Shown here: one piece after another, positions 23,105-35,200 of the stretch
Layout: each line of letters starts with the position of its first letter
How positions within the stretch are numbered: position 1 is the stretch's first letter
Source of the DNA: Schistosoma mansoni
Taxonomy: Eukaryota; Platyhelminthes; Trematoda; Strigeidida; Schistosomatidae
Length of the DNA stretch: 64,000 nt
NCBI RefSeq assembly: GCF_000237925.1
Contig: NC_031501.1
Coordinates: 870,286 to 934,285 of the forward strand
Direction of reading: 5' to 3'
Program-made: the position numbers and the translations under genes
The notes under the pieces: generated by a model
Told to the model about the DNA's origin: nothing
The model's database searches: none
Seen by the model: the letters and a program-made list of their open reading frames with translations, nothing else

Positions 23105-23355
23105 GAATTAAGAAATCTCTTTAAATTTTTGATTGAGACCATGAAATGACTGATGTTAGACCAAAATTAAAAACCTGGAAATACTGGACGGACGTTTCGT
23201 CTTATTATGGGGCTCCTCGGCAGTGCGCACCCACGATCCTGCATGCGGGATTCGAATCCAAGACCTTCGATCTCGTGCGTGGACACTTAACCTTTAGACC
23301 ACTGAGACGGCATCTAATGGTGTTAATGTCTAACCTCAATCAATTCACGAAATTG
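23105..23355 (-). mobile_element. SINE-B, full-length but mutated
   Basis: Reversed copy running from the 3' end through the hammerhead-like block (core ccgagga; gaaa and stem II mostly kept), B box and A box to the leader at 23350. Confidence 0.82.
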
Positions 23356-23509
23356 CGCGGTCATCTTCCTTTTGTACTGAAGTAGATACATGTCTCTACC
23401 TGACATGGATTAGATTTTATAAAAACCGTAGAAAAATAGCATAAAAATCGACTTTTTTCAATACTGGACCATTTGACTCAATCAGCTGTCAATCATAAAC
23501 AGAGTAAGC

Positions 23510-23785
23510 ATTCACTTAGTATTGTTTGTTTGAATCTTCCCATTGATGTTTAGGACTGCAACTGGTCAGTCTCTTATTGGCATATGTGCACCCCATTGCA
23601 CAAGCAAGTGGCTATCAGGACTCAGTAGCTGAGTGGATAACGCGATGGCGTTTCAAGCGAAAGGTACTGTGTTCGAGTCCCACAGTCAACATCAACTCTG
23701 AGATGCAGATACATCCAGCTGACGAGTCCCAAATAGGACGAAACGCGCGTCAAACTAGATACCACTGCTAGCCACTAGCCATCTT
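23510..23785 (+). mobile_element. Smα-like SINE with best hammerhead
   Basis: tRNA-Ser-like head (agtagctgagtggataacgc; B box tgttcgagtccc) preceded by an ~80-base segment (23512-23590) that in other copies lies reversed on the 3' side. The hammerhead at 23713-23760 keeps all core bases; see the separate ribozyme entry. Confidence 0.88.
23713..23760 (+). ncRNA. Hammerhead ribozyme (Smα type)
   Basis: Core ctgacga 23719-23725, stem II gtcc/ggac closed by a caaata loop, gaaa 23740-23743, very short palindromic stem III (acgcgcgt), and cleavage triplet gtc 23749-23751. Stem I is atccag facing ctagat, with one mismatch. Hammerheads of this kind are established for schistosome Smα repeats. Activity of this copy is inferred, and the short stem III may need dimerisation. 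Confidence 0.82.
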
Positions 23786-23789
23786 TGTT

Positions 23790-26340
23790 TATAGGGTAAA
23801 CGTTATTATTATTATTATTATCGGATGCATGACCCAATTTGTTGACATTTATACCTGTACATAAGAAAAATATGTAGAAACAATGTTTACTTTTTAAAAT
23901 CTAATCAATAATATTGATTATATATGCAGCATATGTATGAGCAAATGGAAGTTAAATAATTTGATATGAATAAACTTTACACTTATGTGATCGATTATAC
24001 ATAATAATAATAATAATCAATAATTAAATGATTGGAGGGGAGAGTGAATACTAAATCTTTTTTTCTTTTTGTTTTAATGAGAAAAAATACCGAACTCGAC
24101 TTTAATCTAATTGATAGATTATAGCACTTCTAATTGTGACGATTTAATCGGGTTATATTAGTTGGAGCACTTGTACCTTTAAAGTTGTACTATACCAGAT
24201 AGGTCGATTGGAGGACAGTAAAACCAGAAGCTATAACTTAAGATCCCAGGAAGTTGTATAGGCGTGTGGTAGCACTAAAGTGTTCCCTAAAAACAGTCAG
24301 CATCTGCGGTGATACTGCACCTTCAAAAAACAAGGAACTTTTAGGTGAAAATCATGTAGTACACCAACAGAGTTATGAACACTTACTTCACGTATCTACT
24401 AACTTAATAGAGTAAAAATCAAAGCTGTGATATATCATATAAAGATGTTCTATTTTTGACATTAAGGAAAACAAAAGTAATGATGATGGCCTACTACTGG
24501 TTTGATGTTCATAGAGAATTCGGAAATAGTTAACTTCTCATTCCGAACGGTATGATGAGTCACCTAAGGTTCATAATCGCACATTATTATTCCACGTGTA
24601 TAAATAGCACATCTATAGCTGTTTCTCAATATATTCAGTAACTATCTGGGTTAGTCAAATGTTTTGAGAATTTATTAGCCTACTGTCTACTTAAGACAAT
24701 AGTATATACTAACAGAATACATATAGTAGCCTATAATAGGGTGAGGACATAATTAATTTGACTGAAATCCTAAGGAATCGTCAACACGTGAGAAAAAATG
24801 TACAGGGCGCTTGCTCTTATTTCAAATATATTCTCTGTTATATCCGAATGAGCAGAGAAATTGTATTTCTGACGTTTCTTGACTTAACGTAAGCCACTTC
24901 TTCACAGTATAGATGTGGATGTTTTTCTCATTGGGACCTGATACCCTTTTTCCTCTGCTCTCTGAAAATAGTCATAAATTACGCGATCGCCAAAACCTAT
25001 GGATACAAGCACAAACTGTACATGACAATCGAAATTTTTTGTTAGAATCATTGGAAACAATGTAGATATATTCACTCTTTTTCCTTTCTTACAATCAGTT
25101 TTTCAACTACTACTTTTTTTTATATTCTGCAAATTCATTCTTTTTTCTCTAATCATATTATCTATCCTTAAAACCCTTTCTACTGTCAAATAACACTATT
25201 CATACATTTACTACACAGGAATTGATTTTCAACTGATGGACATATGTGTACCGGATTCTGACTGACTAAAAAACATTACTAAGTCAAGAAAAAAAAAGTG
25301 TGTTCACAAATGATGAAATACATTTGATATGCATTGAAATCATCACCATTACCAATGACAAAATAACAAACAATATGATTTTCCTGAAATAGATGAATCT
25401 AAATTAAAACAAAACCAAAAAGAACGACTGAAAAACAAACAAACAGGACAAACAAAATTATTCACACTTTTCTTTACAAGAAGTAGAATGAGTTAGAATA
25501 CTTTCTTTTAGTCTTGCAATTGTCATAAAAATGTATATGGGAGAAAATGTTGTGTTACTAATATGAATAGATCTTATGGAATTGTACATAGGATAGGAAG
25601 ATTTGAAAACCAAACACACACACACACCTCGTCATATCATTTAAGAGAGGTTTGGCTTGAATTGGTAGCAGCAGTGGTAATCAGTTGATTAGGAGACGTA
25701 ACGCTAGAAAGATTTAATGGTAAAAATAATCTACAGGGAAAAATATCCCGGAGTTATTGTTTTTCCATTGATTTTTGAACGACTGGAAAGATAAGAAAGA
25801 AATAAACATACATATTCACAGATATGTGGAACAAATTGAAGATATTCATGAAATAGGGTTTTTATAGTAACTAACCAAAAGTCATTTACAAAGGGATTGT
25901 AGAGTTGATGAACACGACGATTAGATGGTAAACTTAGGAGTGAGTTGAAAGTTTAGTCACAATTTGAAAAAAAAGTTGGATTTTGAGCTGAATTTCAGAC
26001 TATCCCATATACTCATATCAGTCAGTTAGGATCAACTTGAAGCTTTGAACAAATGTGAATGGGAATAAGTTTCCACACCATATTAGTACGAGATAAAATT
26101 AAAAAGATGAGTAGCGAACCAATAGAAACAATTTAGTACCAATCATAATGAGGACGACCAAGCACTGAGGGCAATATTTTGTTCTTTATAAGTACTAACT
26201 TAGGTTAAGAAATAAATTTTGAATATTATTAGGAGATTGGTGTCGAGGCAGTAAATGTGATCAAAATACAAGTTCGAAAGTCATATCATATAACAAGACC
26301 TCGTACTTTACCGATGTCATAACAAGAACGAATCCCATCT
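23790..26340. other. Repeat-poor intergenic region
   Basis: About 2.5 kb of AT-rich sequence with no recognised exon, LINE or SINE; only small simple repeats such as (CA)n at 25614-25627. It lies downstream of the REEP gene. Confidence 0.4.
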
Positions 26341-26347
26341 CATCTAC

Positions 26348-26353
26348 TTTATT
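26348..26353 (-). terminator. Candidate poly(A) signal of the REEP gene
   Basis: tttatt on the plus strand (aataaa on the minus strand), 132 bases beyond the REEP stop codon. Confidence 0.5.
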
Positions 26354-26484
26354 TCGTGAATTCGTGCTACGATTGGTTTTTACACACAAAAGTTTCCTGT
26401 TCAAAGTCAAATACATCAATCTAAACTTTGTAAACATTTAATACATTTAAGCTACACGTGTGCTATTAAGTGAGTCGAGGAATT

Positions 26485-27659
26485 TCACGAAATTTTGAAA
26501 TGGATCGGCTCAGGTTGCATAGCAAGACCTGAAACTAAAGAGAAAAAAAAACTAATTAAACATACCGTTTTCCACTAGGTTCCCAGCAATACCAGTTGTA
26601 CTGTTTAACACTGAATCTATATCTTCCGAATGTTCAAGAACGAAAGGTCGAATCAAGCGTCGATAAATAAGCAAGGATCCATTTTGTGAGATAGGAATCA
26701 TGCAATAAATTAGGAAGGCGCACTGGAAGGTACAAAGAAATCAGGTTTGCGGAGGCTTTATCAGTAGTTACTATTGGAAGAGAAGTTGACAAACATTTAA
26801 AAATATTTACAGCAGACTACGTCACTCTCATATATCATTACGGATCTTCCTATAAATAAGTACTAGAATTCCAAAACAATGACTTGTTCCATAAATATAT
26901 TTACAAGTCGATATATATATAGTTGATAAACCTAAGGACTATGGTTTGTAAATCGTGATTTCTTGAGAAAGTAAAAATGCATTACATATAACTGAAATCT
27001 AATTCCTATCGGGCTAATGTAGATATTTAACAGTGAGAAGCCGGACACATGCTTAGCTAGTAATTACGTCCAACCTGTTTTTGGTTTCGATTTGTGATTA
27101 TCAGACTGTTTTTACTAGATTTAGCTACGAAAATGGACTGCCAACCCGAAGGATATTCAAAGGTTAAAAAACCACCAACATTTGCGCAAGTTTCCGTGAA
27201 TTAGACCAGAGAAAGGATAAACAACTCAAAACCTTACCTTTATTATGGGATATAACGGTAAGTAATAAACCATCATTGCTGTACAGGCCTCGAAAAGTTG
27301 AACGGAAGCAAAAACAACCCAGTAGGTTAGCCATTTTGTGTCGTCTTCTTTCTCGTGAGTTTCTATGGCTTTAACTCTAGAAGTAAACATGATTTGCAAC
27401 CAAATACTCACGACTGATATGCTGGGTACAAAGCACCAACAAGTAGAGTAAGTATATCTGTCCCATAACCAATGACTAAATACAGAGTCAAAAACGCAAT
27501 CACTCCTTTCTAATAACTAGGGATGTGGAACATACCATATGCCAAATACAGTTTACTGATACCAGAACGTGTTTCACATAGGCTTAGGAAATCAGTAACA
27601 ACATTCTTCTTTTCCAAGTACTCAGCAAACCGTACCTGATAAGATCGTAACTTTTCCAT
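26485..27659 (-). CDS. REEP5/DP1/TB2/HVA22 family ER protein
   Basis: Five exons on the minus strand, all with gt/ag borders and matching phases: 27536-27659, 27412-27475, 27238-27376, 26566-26722, 26485-26534; 177 residues. Family hallmarks in order: N-terminal helix (MEKLRSYQVRFAEYLEKKN), hydrophobic hairpin with LYPAYQSVKAIE (residues 57-68), the TB2/DP1/HVA22 signature EDDTKWLTYWVVF (residues 73-85), second hydrophobic hairpin, then LLIYRRLIRPFVLEH (residues 126-140). REEP5-type proteins (about 190 residues) insert hairpins in the ER membrane and curve it into tubules. Introns are 60, 35, 515 and 31 bp; the two micro-introns are typical of flatworm genes. The last exon codes only 15 whole residues and is supported by a strong pyrimidine-rich acceptor. 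The start codon choice rests on the family-like N-terminus. The exact vertebrate orthologue (REEP5 versus REEP6) cannot be decided. Confidence 0.92.
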
Positions 27660-28739
27660 CGCGCCCTTGCAGAGTTAATGTATCGACAATGTAACATAAC
27701 TAAACTTTAAACTTTGTCAAACACTTCAATCTCAATATATTATCCGAGAATCTAAAAATGGATACTTACGCAATTAGTTTAAAAGTCTCTTCTCTAAACA
27801 TTTACTGGAATACACGATGCTGTCTCGGCAACCTCATAGACGTCTCAGTTAACCGCGATATCATGACAACCAATAACGGCAGTTTAACTAGGCCTCTTTA
27901 AAGGTAGTAATTTTGAGATTTTGTGTCAACTTTAACAGGAAATTGGTTTGACAGGAATTTAATAGAAATCCCTTAAATTTACTTTAGTTTTTGTATTCCT
28001 GTGGTATAAACTTCTGCTCTTTGCATAGATCCTCAGCTTAAGACAAGGTTTTTTAAGTGGTTCAGCAAATAAATCATCTTTTCCCAAGACAAATGACTCG
28101 CTTATCCTTGAAACCAAAATAGGTAAATAGTCATTTACAGCTGTCCTATTTCACTTAGTTTTACAGAAGCTAAGGTTATGACTCTATATGCAACCGGCTA
28201 GTTGAGCTGTGTAGAGCCAGTAAAATGTCACTGGGATCTGGCAAAATCATTTAGCAGTTGGGCCACCGAATGCATAACAATTCGTTGATCCTCGTCATGG
28301 TCGACGAAAGCCAACGCACATCAATTTATTGTACGCCATAGACTGTCCCATGCAGCAGTGGTTGCACTCTGTTCCTTGTACGTTGTATTTCTGTATACGG
28401 TCATCAACGAAGTCATAGTACGTGGATACGACGAAAGATTAATCCACGCTGGGTGCTAACCGTGAGGTGTGACTTCAACGTTAGTGGATGGTCATATCAT
28501 TCCCTAACGACTCTAGTAGGTCCCTAACCAATCGACACAGATCATCTACGTTAGTGATCTATAGCTGTATCAGTTGCCCTCTAAAATGTTTGAACATTTA
28601 CTTGTGATGGTTCGGGAAACCATTTGACGTCATGAGGTGTTTACACGCGTCAGTATAGAGGCATTCGAATATTGTATCCCTGTGTACAAACATTTGTTTT
28701 TTGTGGTAGAAAATTAAAGTAATTTCCTTGATTTTATGT
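27660..28739. other. Upstream region of REEP gene, unassigned
   Basis: Should contain the REEP promoter, but no clear core element was recognised. No exon or known repeat was identified in 28000-28700. Confidence 0.35.
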
Positions 28740-30600
28740 GTAGGCTGGGTATGATACACAGATATCTTTGTAGAGGTTGCAGACCTGATCAAAATTTCTC
28801 ACTTCTTGGGCCTGCCAGGTTTCTTGTACATAAACGGCCAGCCACCTCCATCGAACTGTCTTGGACTGTCATCCCCAATCGTTCCCGAATTCTGTCCATG
28901 TTTTCATTATTCACCTCCATTTCTCGCATCTATACGCCCTCTGGCGTGACACTTTCCCCATCACCTTCTGGATCACAAGTTAGGACTTGCCTCTCAATGT
29001 AGCTTGATAATTTATATAATGTATGTCGTACCCACCCCCAGAGTCTTTCCCTAATTTCCTCTCCAGCTGGAAACTAGTTTGTTCTTTACCACAGTAAGTT
29101 ATTGCTTGGGATATTCGACCAACGGATATGGAGCATCTTGTGAACATGAATGTGTGTGAAAATACCAGCACTTCTATGATGATGGTTGCAGTGGTTCCGC
29201 AAGTTATAGCTCCATACAAAAGAACTGTTTTAATTATAAGCTTACATATCTTGTCCCTGAAGTTGTTATTACAGTTGTATAGAGTCCCAAAATTGTTCAT
29301 TTGTTAGAATGTCATTCGTGACCCGCTAATTCATAAATGTACATCCGTATAAATCATTTTTACATATCAATGATGCTGTCCGGGCGTGTTACGGCTTCTA
29401 CTTTCACGACATCACCATCAAGCGTAATTTGGTTGGAACTCAAAGTACTGTATCTCTGATTTCTGAATTCTCTTGCGCACGTTATGATATACTCATACAG
29501 AGACTGTTGTTACACTGGATGACTTCATCTGAATTTGTTGCTACGTATGGGACAGAAGAGCCAGATCATCGGGAAAATCCAAGTCGTCTAGCTGGGTACA
29601 AGCGATCCGCTGTACTTCTTGTTTACTCAGAGATGTGGAGGTCACCATGATCTAGCCAACAACCATTAGATTCATCTCTTGACACCAGTTCTTCCCGCCA
29701 GATCGTTCTGAAGAGAACTTGAAGCACCTTCTCAGTCGTTTCCGTTTCGCTTCAGTGATTCAGTTGATGTGCTGTCTGTTCATATTGATTTACCATATTG
29801 ATTTGTTTGGTGACCTTTCAGATTACTTTGATAGCTGGTTTGTTAACATCTACAGGGAAACCTGTGTGTGTTGTTCCGCTGTATTATGAAATCAGTGGAG
29901 CTGGCCCATTCAGGAGCCCTTCAACGTATTCTACTAACCGTTTCTCTACTCTTAGATCTCAGCGATTGGTTTGCCTTGCCTGTTGCTGACTGAAGGCTCT
30001 GGTTTACCATACATTTCCGCGTTGTATCATATAGGGGCCTCACATTTCCCTCTCTTTCAAACATTTCACAGTCATTCCTAGGTCGTCCGATTATTTCTAC
30101 CTATCATTTCAAGTGCTCCTTTTCAATCGCTTGGTTGTTTCTGCGCATTCGTTCTGTCCATTGACATTCTTTACATCTATTCGGCTATTGTTGATTGCTG
30201 TCTTCTTGATCTTTCGTTATTGAATCTTACCCAAGCTACCTATAGTGATCCACTAATAATGCTGGTGCTTTTTGTGTCCCAAAACCTCTTTACCTTTAAA
30301 GTTCTTTCCCTTGTAATTCGTTTTCTGGTCGTTATTCATAGTGGTCTCTTATTTTTTTAAACTTAAATCTTGTGGGGCTTGAAGCTGGTTGCCTACAGCT
30401 ACCTTAAACTCAGTGATCTTGTTAGTATCTTGAAGGAGGCTGGCGTCAAACTGTAGTAGTGTTGCCTGTTTGAATGTGCAAAGCTTCTCTAGGGATGTGT
30501 GAATTGAAATGTCAAGGGCTAGACAAATCTTTTTAGCTAAACTTTGGTTTTCAAACTTTGCGCTGTTCAATGTCTACTGTCCAGTGGTTTTACAAAGTGC
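28740..30600 (-). mobile_element. Old, degenerate RTE-A-type LINE
   Basis: Reversed protein-like pieces run in RTE-A order: linker LLQFDASLLQDTNKITEFKV (30400-30470, compare the FNTAFLRDIDKLNEFKI block), the gagatatagcaaacc-like block near 30010, an ITLDG block at about 29410, KTVLLYGA at about 29210-29240, and the C-terminal CDPEG-type block near 28970. It is far more diverged than the other copies, so this is an old insertion or a distinct subfamily. No intact frame remains. Confidence 0.75.
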
Positions 30601-31435
30601 TGTGGTACAGTGCATTGTGTTGTTTCGGGTGCTCAATGCTTTTGGCGGTTCAATATTTACTCATGTTTAATGATTCAGTAGTATCAGATATTCAAAATGG
30701 TTCGTATAAACTGAACCGACTGTAGTCGCCTGACCACAAAAACCATGACGTGGAAATTTTGTCTAACTTGGTGCCAGGTTCAAAGGTGGACTTCAAGTTT
30801 TCATTTTAAGCACTTGTATCATGAACAACCATGTTGCAGTTAAACGGTTATATCGGTTCAGTACGATAATAACTTAATGCAATGGCTTTGTTATGGCCCG
30901 GAGTCATCAATATGTTAAAGGCCTGGTTAAACAAATAATGTGGAAAGGATTAAAAGTATAAACAGAGGTCAAACCCGATTGGTATAAAGACGATATAATA
31001 TAACGCATGTGTAAGTTACGTTGATGTACAAGGTTATGAGAAACATGAAAATTTGAAAACTTGACAAAGAAGGAAAATTTGAGGCATGGCCCATGGAACT
31101 ACATTTAGGAACATGGAGGGAATAATATCGACTATCCAGTAGATGCTGCTGTAGTCAGTTTACTAACATTTAAAATATGCGGTAATAATAACTAGGACCA
31201 GGAAGTGCCAATTTAGTGCCCAATCTAATATGCTTCGTCTGGAAATAACACAATTTCTCATGGCAGTTATTATGACTTGATCAAGGTCGTCGCTAATTGG
31301 TTATGCTTTTACAGAATAAACGAAGGACGTATCTAAGAAGTATTGGTTTTAAGTCCGGCTTCTATCACGTGAATATCCACCAATGGAAATACGACTTCTC
31401 CGACCTTAACACTGTGACAATCAAGGACGTCCGAT
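30601..31435. other. Unassigned stretch
   Basis: No exon or known repeat recognised. Confidence 0.35.
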
Positions 31436-31760
31436 CAGTATGAGTAATCCAGCGTCCTTATTGGTCTCTTGTCCGCCTAGCCCTTCCAATTGAGTCCAGA
31501 ACACCAATTACAGCTTCAGCTATGTGAATCGTTTATTTCAAGCACTACTCGGTTTATATACCAGACAGACAGACCACATCACACTATAAAATAGAATATA
31601 ATATTTGTACAAGATCAAGTCAAATGTGGCTGTGAACGTGGAAGACAATAATCAATTAACTGAGTATAGTTTAGGAATAGTAAATCGTATAATAATAATC
31701 AATAGGTCAAAATGAAGCTTATAATAAGATGAATATAGATATACATAATCTAGTCACTGA
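31436..31760 (+). repeat. Dispersed repeat, LTR-like
   Basis: About 300 bases are homologous to 51700-52010 (shared blocks taccataaaatagaaaata-like, gtggctgtgaa, gtcaaaataaagcttata). The promoter-like and poly(A)-like composition suggests a solo LTR, but no ends, primer site or coding region were identified. Confidence 0.5.
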
Positions 31761-31764
31761 ATGG

Positions 31765-34700
31765 TTATACAATAAGAATATATGTAGAATAATCGTCCAT
31801 TAATAGGTCCTGATAGTTACCCGTACTTATGTCTTCTCCAGGATATAACAGCAGTGTGTTGTCGCATGAAGCTATCATATATGTACGCCTGATGTCAAAA
31901 ACGTGTTTGGGAGTGATATTCACAAGAAATAATAAATATGGCTGGTCTAAGAGAAAATTTATACAAGTTACGAAGTATCTTGAACATGATAATTCATGTA
32001 GTGAAATAGGGAATTTCGCTGAAATGTTTGGGGAATTCAGACTGTTCAGCAGATTCGACGTACAAAAACCTAGTTTTAACAAATGGCTTAAGTCAAAAAA
32101 TAATAAGATTAAGTACAGAGCATTAGAACTGATTCTTCAATGTGCATATTGCAGTTTTCTCTGTCACTTGTTTGATTCAGCGCACATTCAGAAAGAGTTC
32201 AGATAAGTACGTGACACTGGCCGTATGAACAGTCATATGTTCATGAAATGTTGTCTGCTTTTTGACTATGCGGATGAGAATTAAAAATTAGGCAGACGGT
32301 GGTCAAAAAGAAAGATATTAAGGGGTAGTTCATAGCTTGAAATAGCGCAAAACGTCGGGTGTAAAAACAAGACAAGTATTCAGATCATGGTGACTTGGTA
32401 GAATGTGAAAATCATACATTTAATGCATCATTTGCATATCTTCCATCGGTTGTCTCTGATAGACTTCATAGTTCCTTCATTCTTGTTGTTACTGCGGTTA
32501 CTCTCTGTTCACATTGCTGTTGCCGTCGGTTTGATCTTCTCAATATTTTGTTACCATATCTTCAGCTTATCGGGGTTACTTACTACTTATATCTGTTGTC
32601 CTAAGTAGAATACACCACAGATTAACCCCCATGCTTCTTAGTAGTTAACGATTGAACAAATATATTTCGCTGAGGCATGTAAATGCTACTAAAGCTTGTT
32701 AATAGACCATATTAGCTAGTAATAGCTACGGTGGATAAGCCATTAGTGTCGATCGATCTATTAAGCTGAATATGAATAATAATCTGTTCATGTGAGCATT
32801 AATCAGTAGTCTAAGAGAAAAACGGGCTCGCATGAATAAAACTCAAACTCCAAAGTTCAAATGAGTGTCAGAATTATTAACGGGTTGAATTTCTTCGGTT
32901 GGTTCGTCCAGTGGTAGGTTGTGGCCTGGGTTCGTATTAACGCACCTATCCGTGCTGCCAGAATGATAGACCTAATCACAAAATTGTAGGTTTTCCATGA
33001 TGTAACTACCTAATTTGTAATATACAAACCACTAGTGGGTTGTCCATTAGAGGAAGTATATTACTAAAATGGGATGAATATTGGATTATTGTTACTCACA
33101 CTTTTATTGCAAAATTAGCAAACGACCATATTGTTTCATTTGTTCATTCACTTTAACGTAAGCTCTCAGTGAATCTATTGATTGACACTATACGATTTAC
33201 TATATCTCAGTTATTCCCGTTCGATTATGAGCTGTCTGATTCTTCCTCTACCATTTATGGTGTTATTGCACACTACCGGCGAAGATCAATGATCGGAAGT
33301 CTAATGAGGCTGCACATCACATGATATCGACTGACATCTCAAGCCATACCAAACTAGTGGGTTCAGAGTTTTTAACATTTACAATCTATGAATACTGTAG
33401 AAGAAGACTGTGATCAATGTATCATGCCTAGCAATGTTGCTGAATCACCAGTTTAATTTCATGATTAACTAAAACTTTTGGTTGCTTAGAGTACTTAGCG
33501 CCAAGTCGCAGCTCTAAACTAATGACTAGAATGACGAGAAAAAAAGATATCCACTAAGAAGATGGAAATAAGTGTAAAAAGGACTACAAACAGGCTGGGC
33601 TACTCGAGGATTTAGTAACTCCAATGTCTTCGGACAAGCGCATTCATTCTTGACAACGTTGTTGTCAGTACCACTTTTTTTAAGTTAAGAATTCAAAATC
33701 TAGTCAAACAAGAAGTGAACGAAGGAGTTTGATGATGTATTTAGAAGATGGCTGATGTGTCGAGGAGTGTATGATTCAGTTTGAGTAGTTATTGCAAGGG
33801 ACGCATAGCACGGCGACCCAATCTTTGTTCGGTATGGATGCTTGACCGAGTTCCTCTCCTAGAGTGTCTAGTAAAGCTAATGAAGTCGGCATCAATGTCG
33901 GAGACCTAGAGAACTATTTATTTCAAAGGATTTATTTAGCATTGAATCAGGAAAGAAATCTGACTACTACTGACATCACACGGCCCTTAATGAGTACGCA
34001 GACTGTAAGAAGTTCTTCTGATTCGCGGAAAACAGAAATAAGATAACATAGTAAGACTCAGAAAATCAATATTCAGGAAATGCCGAATCGCCATCTTCTG
34101 TATTGGGAGAAACTTAGTGGAATCAACTTCCTATCAAACACTATTGTAACTACTATTATCGACCCCATATTATAACCTTTATTGTTGGGCATTCATAATT
34201 ATCTTCACAAGCATATTTGTATTGGTATATTTAGTCGTTATGATCAATCTAATATATTTTTTCGCCTCATTATACGTCTTTTATCTGAGTTAAGTATCCT
34301 TGTCGTGAGCTCAGACCTGTTTGTAACTTGGAAAAGTGTGGGATATTTACCCGGAGAATATTTGTATGTCACTCAGCAGAAGCAATATCAAAACTAATAA
34401 TGGTGAATAAGGAGCGAATGGGGGTACTGAGGTCCAGGAATGTGATATTTTCAGGGTGATCCAAGAATCAAAGGAACAAAGAACTCTCCTCATAATTTCT
34501 TTGATCAAATAACGTAATGATGACACTGTATCATAATCCAATGTCAACAGATAACATCAGCAGGAAGACTTTTTTAGCTGAACATGCAACCCACCCAAGA
34601 TGATGAGCAAAACCTACGTTTAGAATGTTTTCCAGTGATTGTTCATTGAAAACTGGTGTCCTCTTACCTTAGTATAAGGTGAGCTAATCTGAACTGAGAC

Positions 34701-34979
34701 TGGAGTCTCAAGGTCACGGCGTGAATTCGAATCTCAGGTGCGTACCCAGTTTTTGAGTACTGTGGTTAGCGCGAAGGTAAAGGACAGCATGGGGATTTTC
34801 GATAGGCTAGGAGTATGCAGTACTAACCACAAGAACAAATTTAGTTTCTGCCAACGTTTCTTTACTCACCCATGCAAACAAAATAGGGAAATAAGAGCGA
34901 AATTATGGCATTGAAATTATTAGTTTTCCACCGATACTGTGTAGATAATGTGATTTTTCACTCTGATGTTTCTCTGAGA
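31765..34979. other. Unassigned region with one long frame
   Basis: Contains an open plus-strand frame at 31829-32206 (125 residues) and a short one at 33864-34046. Neither has a recognisable domain, and no splice model could be built. A copy of the palindrome-bearing repeat lies at 32569-32622. The rest is AT-rich and shows no known repeat. Confidence 0.35.
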
Positions 34980-34984
34980 AGTGT

Positions 34985-35200
34985 TTTTAACTTAGAGAGC
35001 CTGCATTTACGTCAATTATTTGACATCTGGTAAAGTCACTTTACCAGTGGAATTCATTACCTCAGCACGTGGTTGAGGCTCCGTCCGTCGACTCCTTCAA
35101 AAGAAAGTTGGATCAGCTGAGAGACCATCATTGCCAGGACTAACACAGGCCGTCAAGCCTCCTGTCCTTTCCAAACTGAAACAAACCAGTAAAACAACTT
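34985..35200 (+). mobile_element. CR1-like LINE 3' end
   Basis: Encodes the C-terminal motif typical of CR1-clade LINEs: VEFITSARG-like start, then HVVEAPSVDSFKRKLDQLRDH (broken near its start), followed by LSFQTE. The same end occurs at 42985-43160. Only about 200 bases survive. Confidence 0.65.

Noticed and set aside
32395-32608. Hydrophobic 67-69 residue frames
   Set aside because: They overlap each other in different frames and run into the palindrome-bearing repeat; no domain or splice support.
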